Source of the DNA: Maea johnstoni | Lineage: Eukaryota > Annelida > Polychaeta > Spionida > Magelonidae | Assembly (NCBI GenBank): GCA_963942565.1 | Contig: OZ012700.1 | Span: 27,365,767-27,429,766, forward strand | DNA length: 64,000 bases | Reading direction: 5' to 3' | In this document: positions 37,722 through 48,300 of the stretch, one piece after another | Numbering within the stretch: the first letter of the stretch is position 1 | How the letters are laid out: each line of letters starts with the position of its first letter | Position numbers and translations under genes: made by a program | Notes under the pieces: generated by a model | The model's database searches: none | What the model was told of the DNA's origin: nothing | What the model saw: only the letters and a program-made list of their open reading frames with translations

Positions 37722-38217
37722 ATTTATCACCTGCTCTTCCATGGTAAGAAAAAAATCAAATTTATCACATTGCTGGCTAAGAAGTGATATTGATTCTGGC
37801 AGTGCACTAAAGGGTGATATTGAATTTAGAGGTGTAATATTAAATTTATCTAATGGGAACTGCGGCATATCTGACACCTATCGACCAATCAGCATGAAGA
37901 GTCATAGTAAAGCAGGTGATAAGACATATTATCATATGTACAACATTGTACAATCTCACACATTTGAGTAAGATTGTCTAACAGCAAGGGAAAATAAATG
38001 AAGTACTGGCACAATATAAATTTACATAATCAAATGTAGATCAGTAATTCAAAACATATTTCCAATTTACGTTTCCTGTTGCTAACTAAAATATACTAAT
38101 AAGGGTTAATAGCATCTACTTCAATCAGAACAGAAAACAGTTGCCATTGAAAAAGATTTATCCGTTAAAAAGCTTTTTATTCCTAGGAAATCACAATAAT
38201 TAAATCCGATATGTGTT

Positions 38218-38297
38218 TTAACCCTTATCCTGCTGTGAAACCTATAAGCACTGCTGCACACCACGACAATTGTTGTGGTTAGCAGGATAAGGGTTAA
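38218..38297. mobile_element. 80-bp TTAA palindromic mini-element
   Basis: TTAACCCTTATCCTGCT at the left, its complement at the right, and TTAA flanks; very short for a mobile element. Confidence 0.75.
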
Positions 38298-38789
38298 GAT
38301 TATTTCAGATGTAATGGAGTCTGACATATTTCGGAGATATCCTTTTTTTCAAAGTGCACTGACATGTTTTCTTGCAGTAATTTAAAACATTTACTACTAC
38401 TAAACATAAATTAAGCAATACAAGAACTATTCACTAAGCTTCCTAGATAAAATTATACAAAAGATTTATTACATTCAAACAAACATTTCATATATTATTT
38501 CACAAATCCCACATCATGTTGATCAACCTTTTTCTCATCATCAGAAATTTTTCTTTGATATAATATTTCAAGTCCATTGTAATGTTGGTTAAAATGTCTC
38601 TTAAATTCTTTATTTTTTTGATAAAAGAGAAAAGTATATTCCCTTCTAGAGGAAATTGTCAAAACTCCAATATACATCTTTTCAGCATACACTTTTGAAT
38701 TTATACTTGATACCTATTTCATTTATGATTTATTGACCAACAATTGTTGCTTTGTCAGGTCTGCTTGTAATGCTCCTTATCAACAATTG

Positions 38790-39290
38790 TGTGTAGGGTT
38801 GGATACAGTTAAGAGGTACCAGTTATAGTCCAGTATCATTCCAAAAAGTACCGTATTGTGCCATTTCATTCCTCAAACAAAGTCTTAACCCTTCCAATGC
38901 TGAGACTACTTTCGTCCAAAGAATAAAGATATGAATATTTTTGAAAACCATCTCAACCCTGTCATGTTGGTATTCATTGGATAGCACTTGCTGAGTACTC
39001 TCAGATGAGTACCCATTTGCCAGGTTTTCGATCATTTTTCAGGATTTTTACATCATTTTGTATTGGCCAAATTAGACATCAGCAGCATAAGGGTTAACAA
39101 TACTAACCACTGGTTATCATTTATTAGGGATAGTCCAGGATCTTAAACATGACTATTCACAATAAAATTAATAAGGTAATAATGCAACAAAGTACTGTTC
39201 ACACTTCACAGTACTATCAAAATACTGTACCGTTTTATTGGTACCAATACCCTACTGTACCATTTCGTTCTTGGAAGTATCGGTCCTTAG
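38790..39290. mobile_element. 'AAAAAGTACCGTAT' repeat interrupted by a TTAA MITE
   Basis: Same repeat as 19497-19720. The MITE at 38885-39097 sits where the other copy has a single TTAA. Confidence 0.75.
38885..39097 (-). mobile_element. TTAA MITE, 'ATGCTGCTGGTGGC' family (clean insertion)
   Basis: TTAA at both ends, inserted in the 38790-39290 repeat. Confidence 0.9.
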
Positions 39291-39749
39291 TTGGGTAATT
39301 GGTCATAAAGTGTATTTTCCCGTTGTTGCCGACTGACTACTGTTACCCAATCAGAAACCAGTTTACAAAATCCTCATATGAGTGAGCAGCCAATCAGAGT
39401 GCCAGTTATATTCAACAATAGTTAGGTAACTTCTTCTGACCCACTGCAGCGAGTCACAACCAGAGTTGTTAAAGGCAACCTGATTTGCTTTTGGAGTTCT
39501 GATAGCACCTTTCGATCGCCTAGTCCTAACCTTTTTTTTGGTATTAGAGGCAGCCAAAGTTGCTTTTTTGTTTTATATCTATGAGGACTGTGAGAGCTGA
39601 TGGTATTGGAGGCAACCTGAGTTGCTTCAGGGTCTTTAGCTCTCTATGTGGACTGAGTGACTTGCAGGGAACTGAGCATGCTCTCCAGAGTCTTGATCTC
39701 CTTACTCGCCTTCCCCGTGCAACTCTGAAAATACAACGCACAACGTCAG

Positions 39750-40170
39750 CATTTCAAGGTCATAACAAGGTCATTCCAAGGTTGTACATTATTCTAGCAC
39801 TTTTCACTTAATAATTATAATAATTATAATCTTTATTTCACGAGGGTAACACAGACAAATACAGGATTTGATTCTCATTTTCAGAAATTCAAGGTCATTC
39901 CAAGGTTGTACATTATTTTAGCACTTTTCATTTAATAATAATAATAATAAAATTAATAATAATAATGATAATAATAATAATAATAATAATAATAATCTTG
40001 ATTTCATAAGAGTAACACAATCAAATGCAGGATTTGATTCCCATTTTCAGCATTTCAAGGTCATTCCAAGGACGTACATTATGTCAGTACCAAAAACAAT
40101 ATCTAGTCAATCAAAATCAAAAGACTAGCATTTCAAGATCATTCCAAGGTCATACATAATTCTTATATTT
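39750..40170. repeat. ~140-bp degenerate tandem repeat with (ATT)n
   Basis: 'atttcaaggtcattccaagg' or a near copy, followed by 'gtacattat', recurs about four times, with ATT runs between. Confidence 0.7.
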
Positions 40171-40267
40171 TTCATTTGCGTCAGATGAAATAAAAAAAAT
40201 GACATGGATTATGCTGACAAAAACTGACATGAACCAGACATGTACTGGCATTTTACACATATATTTA

Positions 40268-40273
40268 TATATG

Positions 40274-40363
<90 letters not shown>

Positions 40364-40370
40364 TATATAT
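40268..40370. repeat. (TA)n microsatellite
   Basis: About 50 units; interrupts a MITE whose remainder is 40376-40480. Confidence 0.95.
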
Positions 40371-40375
40371 ATACA

Positions 40376-40480
40376 GGTGAACTTGGATATGACGGACCAC
40401 TGTACGACGATTTTTGCATATGACGGACGATATGCTTGGTCCCAGTCCGATGCATATCAAGTATTCGTCATATGTATACA
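40376..40480 (+). mobile_element. Partial MITE, 'CGAACTTGCATATGAC' family
   Basis: 'gtgaacttggatatgacgga' and 'ggacgatatgcttggtc' match 42594-42778. The copy is caught between two TA arrays. Confidence 0.75.
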
Positions 40481-40484
40481 ACGG

Positions 40485-40778
<294 letters not shown>

Positions 40779-40857
40779 GCAATAGCCAGCTATTCCCATA
40801 AGAGGCTGGATGTTTGTTGGTGCGCATGCACAGACCTTGAAATTAACTTTTGTTACT

Positions 40858-41090
40858 ATTGTACATTATCAGTAACTTGGGACACTTTTTAATAATTACA
40901 ATTTTTATGGGTTCATGGTGGCCCATGTTTTTTTAAATACTTTGACGTTGTATCGGCAAGAATTAGAGCTAGGTCCATATTTTGTGGCGATAGATCGAGG
41001 GTTGCATAGATCTTCCATTAATTATTTAGCAAAATAATTATAGTGGCCCAAATTCCTAGGGTGGTTGAAATTTACAAGAATTTACGGTAA
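40858..41090. mobile_element. MITE, 'TTCTCAGTAATTTGGGAC' family
   Basis: 'attatcagtaacttgggaca' to 'caagaatttacggtaa'. Confidence 0.7.
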
Positions 41091-41599
41091 CAGCCCATCC
41101 AGGATATTCTGCCTAAATTTTCACCTGCCACAAAAAGAATTACCGGAAATGTTCGTTAACACAAATGTGCGTACTTTGTATGGAATGTGAAATGATAGGT
41201 TGTTTGTTTTTGTTGTTATTATCACATGTGTTAGTGTTGGAGGAACCTAGCGTAAACTCTATGTAGGCACTGGATATATGTACTACAGAGTACAGACGAC
41301 ACACAAATAAAGGTAAATAACTGGCCATCATGCACACCTCTTTAATTACAACCACTGTCTTCTAGTTATATTAAAGAGTTTCAATGTTCACAATTTTCAT
41401 CATATTGTTTTTCCTCATATTACCCCATATGCTAGTTGGGTAACCATACTTAAGTAAATGCTGATCATAAGTGGCCTTTGGCCTGCCAGTAGTATTGTTA
41501 GCAAGTACTAAATATGGTACTGCATAGGATTGTATTGTTCTATCATAACGATATGCAGTCCTAGTAGTCCTGAGAGGAGTATTTTTTCTAAGTGAACCG

Positions 41600-42070
41600 T
41601 TTCTGAGGGATGTGTTTTGAGGGGCATGTCCTAAGGGGGAGGGGCCTGTCCTGAGGGGAGTGTTCTGAATGGACTATACTGAGGGACGTGTCCTAAAGGA
41701 GAAATGTCCTAAGGGGGAGGGGCCTGTCCTGAGGGGAGTGTTCTGAATGGACTATACTGAGGGACGTGTCCTAAAGGGGAAATGTCCTAAGGGGGAGGGG
41801 CCTGTCCTGAGGGGAGTGTTCTGAATGGACTATACTGAGGGACGTGTCCTAAAGGGGAAATGTCCTAAGTGGGAGGGGCCTGTCCTGACTGGATCATACG
41901 GAGGGGCATGTCCTAAGGGGGAGATGTCCTAAGTGGGAGGGGCCTGTCCTAACTGTACTGTACGGAGGGGCGTGTCCCAATGGGAGGGGCTGAGGAGACC
42001 GTTCTGAGTGGACAGTACTGAGGGGCGTGTCCTGAGGGGGAGGGGTGTGTCTTAAGGGGGAGGGGCAACC
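41600..42070. repeat. ~79-bp minisatellite overlapping the EMC2 last exon
   Basis: Units carry 'gaggggcctgtcctgagggg', 'agtgttctgaatggactata' and 'ctgagggacgtgtccta'. Regular copies begin near 41632, 41711, 41790 and 41868; beyond that it decays toward the exon. Confidence 0.9.
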
Positions 42071-42304
42071 ACAGCAAGAAGCGACACACTGAGTAGTAGT
42101 AGCAGTAGTTCTAGCTAGTAACACACAGCACACCATGCCAGCTGCAGCGGAATCGCTCTTACTTGCTCTGCGCCCCTTTCCTTTTGGCGATTTAACAGGG
42201 GGCGCCACTGGCAGTGGGGCGGTGACAGCGGGCAGTGACTGAAAGCTGGCTAGCATCTGGTTTACTGTACACAGCAAGACCGGACCGTAGTCGTAAACTG
42301 TTTC
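41894..42304 (-). CDS. EMC2: EMC2 exon 10 with an unusual C-terminal extension
   Basis: After 'gttttag' the frame reads [20 protein letters not shown] then FQ, matching human 'KYSLKAVEDMLETLQ' in spacing. It then runs through a basic patch ([13 protein letters not shown]) and a Pro-rich tail encoded by the 79-bp minisatellite before a stop. A donor-like 'caa|gtaaga' after KSPKGKGRR could instead splice away the tail. Confidence 0.6.
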   Translation of the reverse strand, partial: ETVYDYGPVLLCTVNQMLASFQSLPAVTAPLPVAPPVKSPKGKGRRASKSDSAAAGMVCCVLLARTTATTTQCVASCCGCPSPLRHTPPPQDTPLSTVHSERSPQPLPLGHAPPYSTVRTGPSHLGHLPLRTCPSV

Positions 42305-45300
42305 CTAAAACAGCACAGCATTTGCCTTGAGACCACAGGTGAAAATCACAAACAAATCCTTGCTTGCAAAAGATCATTTTTACATTTGATTTGATTTTGT
42401 TTTATTTTTATCTTTTTCAATTTCTTTATTTTTTGTAATGAATGTTTGTGAAAATGTTTCAAATGACCAAATGCTATCCAGCCTCCTAAAAAGTATATTA
42501 CTTTTTGTACAATAGATAAAAGATACAAATAGATACTTATTTGTCAAAATACATAAGAAAGGTGACATTTATATAAGTGAAAAAAATAACCTAATACGGG
42601 CGAACTTGCATATGACAGACTGCTGTACGTCAGACTTTTGGCTATGACGGACGATATGCTTGGTCACAGTCCCATGCATATCAAGTATGTGTCATATATA
42701 TATATGACATACTTTGGATATGAAGGATCAGTTTTCCTGGTCCCATTGAGTCTGTCATATCCAAGTTTGTCTGTATGTCTCATATAAAATAGAAAATAAA
42801 TTTTGATATACAACATATAGCGTTTATACTGAGAATATGAGAACCAGGCCTGTGTTGTGTTTTTCTTTTGCGTACCTCATATCGGCTATTGATCTGCTGT
42901 GCGGCCCACGCTGCGTATTTGATGTTGTCTCTCTTCACCTTGGCACTGCTCTTACTAGACGACGCTATGAAAGTGGCCGCCTGAAAGATCAAAGGTCACT
43001 CAGGTCAAAGGTCATTCAGGACAAAGGTCACTTAGGAATTACAGCACGGAGCATGTTTTGTGATCATCTAAAAGTGCATACCATTTTCATCCGAATAAGC
43101 ACACAGACCCCTTATAACTGCACTCCGCTCAAATTGGAGCATATTTTGTGAACATCTAAAAGTGCATACCAAATTAATCAAAAGAAACGCACAGACCCTA
43201 ATGACCACACCCCCTCCAATTAGATATTACATAACAAAAGATCGCAAAACGCCCAAGCTCTGGGTGGCCATAGATTGTTGCCACGATCAGCACCGCATGA
43301 AAAATTTGGATTCCCAAAAATTTTACAATTGCCAATTTTGGGCACCCAATTTCGAAATCCTGGCTGAGACGGGAAGTGCCTGACTGTGTGTGCAGTACGT
43401 ACCATGAACATTCCGTAGAGTGCCCGCATGTTTGTAGGGTTCAGCTTGATGGCCTGGGCGAAGTATCCGCGGGCGACCTCCATGTTCTCCTGCCCGCCCT
43501 GCGTGTACTTGATCTGCGGAGAGAAAAAACAATGCCATGAAGGAAATACAACAAAAGCCACACCTATCTTGCTGAGGCCTAAAAGAATTGTTTGTTTCCT
43601 GTAACCCTACCCTAACAGGTTTTTACTCGGAAAAATCCCTACCCTGAAGTATGTTATCCCCTCCCAAATCCTGATCAACATAAAACATGCATAAAACACA
43701 TTTTTGAACAAAAAAATAATCCAAAAATAAAATTTCACCAACCTACCTACCCTATTTTTTCAAGCCGTTACAGGAAACAAACAATTTTTTTTCTGGGCCT
43801 CATACCTTAACGGTGCATTTTTACGAAATTATCTAAAGGAGAATTGTTGAACAGAATAAAACCCAAAAATCGCCTTCAGATATTTTGTGTATTTGGAATT
43901 TAATTGAATGAATCATTATCCAAAGTAATATTAGAAGGAGATACACCGTTGCTTAAGAAACATGCAAAAGTAACTGAAAGGTGCTTGACTGTGTGAGCAG
44001 CAGGGACATCAGTGAAGAAGAATTCAGGATGTCCAGGCAGGATGGGTTAAGTAAGAGGAACTCTTAAAGGGCAACTTGGGGAAGAACAAATCATAGGTTT
44101 ATATGAAAGTTCATGAACATAGCTCAACATCTGTCATAAACAGGAAAGCCCTAGAGCTCCACACAAAGAGAAATATAAAATTGCAAGTGAATAGCACCTC
44201 CACTGAGCCAAGGCCGCCGCCATTGTGAATCCGCGTCATCACCCCCTGTTGTGGTCAGTGTTATTGGGTAGCAAAGGAGCTTAGATAAGCACAGAGCTAG
44301 GGGCAGGAAGCACAGAGCTAGGGGCAGAATGCCACCCAATAGAAAAACATGGCTGCTGCCAGGGGGCTGGGCAGGATGATGACAGTATGCAAAAATCTCC
44401 CTCATGGGATCACTGAATGAAAAAGAAGGGCAGCATCCTGTAATTGAAGTGTATTACTTTCATATACGCTGATATGTATGTGAGCCTTTAGGGCCCCTTT
44501 AAGTTTATATGTATGTACCTCAGCGTATCTCTGGTGGAATAGGTGATTGTGTGGGTTGGACATGATGAGTTCCTCCATACAGAAACAAGCCTTGCTGTAA
44601 TCTTGTTCCCGAATGTAGAGATCACAAAGCTCCATCCACGCCTCATAGTCACTACAATAACTGAAAGACAGAGAGAGAGAGAGGTTAGAATATACCTCTG
44701 TAAATAAAGCACTAGCCAAACAGTCTTTGTTGTAATCATGTTCCTGACCTACGGCCTGCATATGTAACTTTATTATTGAAACACTAGTATGGCAACTTAG
44801 GGAAGTTCCGGTAAGAAACTCACAAAAACATCCCATGTATTTCTACCGAAATGATTTCTTTTTTTTTATTTCTTTGGAACAATTTCTCTTATTTTGTGCC
44901 TCATATTCTTTTGATATATTGAGGTATTCATGAAGGCTAGTATTATAGTGCCAACTGAAAATTTTGTGAACCATTTGTTGGAAATCCATCACTAAACATG
45001 CTTTTCTCCGAGAATGATTATCTGTGATCCAGGTTTGCATACTTAGTCTTAGCCAGGATTCCAAAAATGCTTGTCCAAAATAGCAATTACAAAATTTCTG
45101 CCCATCCAGATTTAGCTATTCAACTACTTCTAAATCCTCATACTAACTAAATTTAATAGCCTTTTGTGTCAAAAGGGGCAATTTTCTCTTCATCTATGTC
45201 CTAGAAGATGGTTTGTTAGATAAAGATTTGTTTTTTACGCCTGTCACCCAAAAAGTCAAAAGTCAAATTTTTGCCTTTCCAAAAAAGAGGTTTTAAGGAA

Positions 45301-48300
45301 CCATGCCTGTCCAAAAGACTGGCTGGACAGGTCCTGGTGGCTACGGTCCTGCTTGGACAGGCCCGAGTATGAGGGACAATAACTTACTGTTTTAGATAGT
45401 CGTTGAGTTCTTTGATAGCCTCAGGCACTGCATTCTGAGCCTTCTTCAAGGCTATCAACCGCTTCCTAATGATCTAGAAAATAAGAAAATCGCAACATTT
45501 ATCTCATTGTTGAGAGTATTTCACTTCCTGCTTGCATACATTGTATTTGTACATATTGGAAATTGAAAATAATAAATCTTATTCAATGAATTCATAGCCA
45601 TATTTTTGCATGGTTGTTTCTGTAATGCATCATGAACTACATTAAAAATTTTAAACTTTATCTAAGAATTATTTTTCCAGTATTTTATTCTTCCTAAACT
45701 ATCTGTGTAATGCACCATGTACTTCATTAATTTTCCACACTTTATTTTAGAATTGATTTTTTTTCCTGTATTTTATTCTCCTTAAATCCAACGTGCATTC
45801 CTATGAAGCTTCAATTTTTCTTGACTTGAATTTTTCTTTTTTGAATAAATCACATTTTTCACTGCTGTTATTTCTATAGTCACCAAGACTTTAACATACT
45901 CATAGTTGAATATAAGTTAATGAAATTATGACGAGAAAAAAGCATTACCCTAAAAGAAATATCCATATGACAATTTTGTAAACACAATACGGCACAATTT
46001 GTTTTAAAGTTATAAATTGATACTAACAAAAAGGCCCTCTCCACTATTGTATACAATGTATACATGATACTCACCATCTTTAATACATCTTTTTTACATG
46101 GAATGTTTACAAAATGGTTTATGAATGTGTAGTTCATAAGTTAGTATTACCTGCAAACATTTAGCATTTACGGTCCAAGTGTTCAAAAAGTGTTTAGTTC
46201 AAACTGCTGTTTAACATTTGTAGGTTCATATTTATATATAGCTTTGTAGAGACCAAGTGTTCCGCGGATCTTAGAAAATGTGCAAGTTATGAAGATTTTC
46301 ACTTAAAGAGTTTTTGTAGTTTCAGCTTCTACTGTACACCTTTTTGAAAGACATAGCATTACTTACAGAGTTGGTCTCATCTTCTTTTAGTATTAGTCTA
46401 TAAATTTTCTCGGCAGTGCCAAATCTGAAAATAAAAATAAATAAACAATTATTTAAAATGATAACAAAAGAAAATATTCAACCTTTCAACAAACTGAAGT
46501 GTTATAGATTGATCCCGAAGATAAGTTACCCTGTACAGTTACCTATAGAATTGATGTACCGTATTCTAGTACACTTCATAAATATATAATTATCTAGTAT
46601 ATACTTATAAAATATGAATAATAAATTAGTTATGGTTTTGACTAGATCCATAAGGAATTGTTGCAAGTTAAACCTCCAATTGCTATGTACAGCAACCATT
46701 GGATCATTTTCCACTTGCAATGGATATTTATAAGTATACAATTTTTTAAAGGTAGAAGTATAGGACCTCCTTTTTTATAGGTACCTTAGCCACTTTGTAC
46801 TGTATATGTGTGCTTTACATATATGTATGTTTGTTTTAAGTTGACAAGATAGCATTAGGTGATATACTCACTGTTCTAAGGATTCCATCTTCATTGCTTC
46901 AAGTTTCTGCACCCGTAAACTCCCTTGGAACTGATTCTTCAGGGAATCAATACAAACCTGTAGAGCAAAAAAAATCATACGTGTGTGTATATCATATGTA
47001 TGTATCTGTATCAGTGTCTTAGCCAGGATTTAGAAACTGGGTGCCTAAAATTGGCAGTTGTAAAATTTTGGGGCGTCCAAATTTTGAAGGGGGATCACAA
47101 TATACTCATTTTTCAACCATAAACATGTATAAATTCATCAAATTAAGGCATGATATCATTAAACAATGTCATGGGAATTATAAGGAGATGAAAAAACTCA
47201 ATTATAAGCTTGAGATTGAGATTTTTAGAAATTCCACACAAAACATTTTGGGTGTCCTGAGGGGTTCTTTTCAAGGGTTTGGGTGTCCAAAAAGGCACCC
47301 AGACGCCCTGCTGGCTAAGACCATGATCTGTATGTACAGTGATTTAGCCATGGTCTGTCCAGCCTGTCTTTTGGATATGCAGTTTCCTGAAAACCTACTT
47401 TTTGGACAGGCAAATATTTCTATATGAAGAATTTCCAATTTTGCATTATAAAGGTAATAACTAAATATTTTCCTAACAAACAATATTGCAAATAACCTAT
47501 CTTGATATATATGACTAATTGTGTCAATTTTGCCTTAGTAAGGACTAAGTACAGAGACTAGTAAGTCAACATGAATATAAATTATTCTCTTGTTGATTAG
47601 ATATTCATCAAGACTCACAATGAGCTTTTCCAAAGAATAAACCTCAGCTTCAAAATTAGCTCAGATGATGATATTGATCTTAAATATGATAATTCTTAAA
47701 ATAAAAAATCATGAAAAAAACACATTGAATTTTCAAGAAACAAATATGACTTACTATGGCTATGTCCAACCTTGCACAGTCCAAAGCTGCCAGACAGACT
47801 TGTTCATAGATCAACCAAGCTACAAATGAAAACATATGCATACAGGACAGTAGATTAGTACCTTATACAAACAGTATTCAGTATTTAAAGATAATCCTGG
47901 ATTGGCATAACAGAATACAGTAGAATCCCTGTTCAACCAGACACAGTGTCCACTGTGTCCATAATAGAGGGATGTTCACTTCTCCACTTCATATATCAAA
48001 AAAAAATGACCAATCATATAACCATTGTTTGGAGTGTCATATTTTCAAGAGAGACAGTAAGATATTGAGAAAAAGGTCATCACACTTTTTTCGAAATTGA
48101 TGGCACCATTTATAAATGTAAGCATTACATGAAATAGATTGATGCATGTATATCATAAGATTGATATGAAAAAGATTCTTTTGCCTGATATACTTAGAAA
48201 ATACTGTCCAAAACAGTTGTTCATCCTGATGGGATCTTTACTTGTTTTTAGCTTAGAACTCTTTATTTAGATAATCAAAGACAAAACATTTATCAAATCA

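Noticed and set aside
37182-37971. Two open frames of 113 and 103 codons
   Set aside because: They overlap a foldback element, lack splice or start context and show no recognisable domain.
39363-39811. Overlapping frames on both strands near 39.4-39.8 kb
   Set aside because: No family resemblance, no splice context, and the sequence continues into a degenerate tandem repeat.
42984-43031. Three AGGTCA half-sites as a nuclear-receptor response element
   Set aside because: They form a 16-bp tandem repeat in an internal intron's acceptor tract, without the spacing typical of DR1-DR5 elements, so coincidence is likelier.
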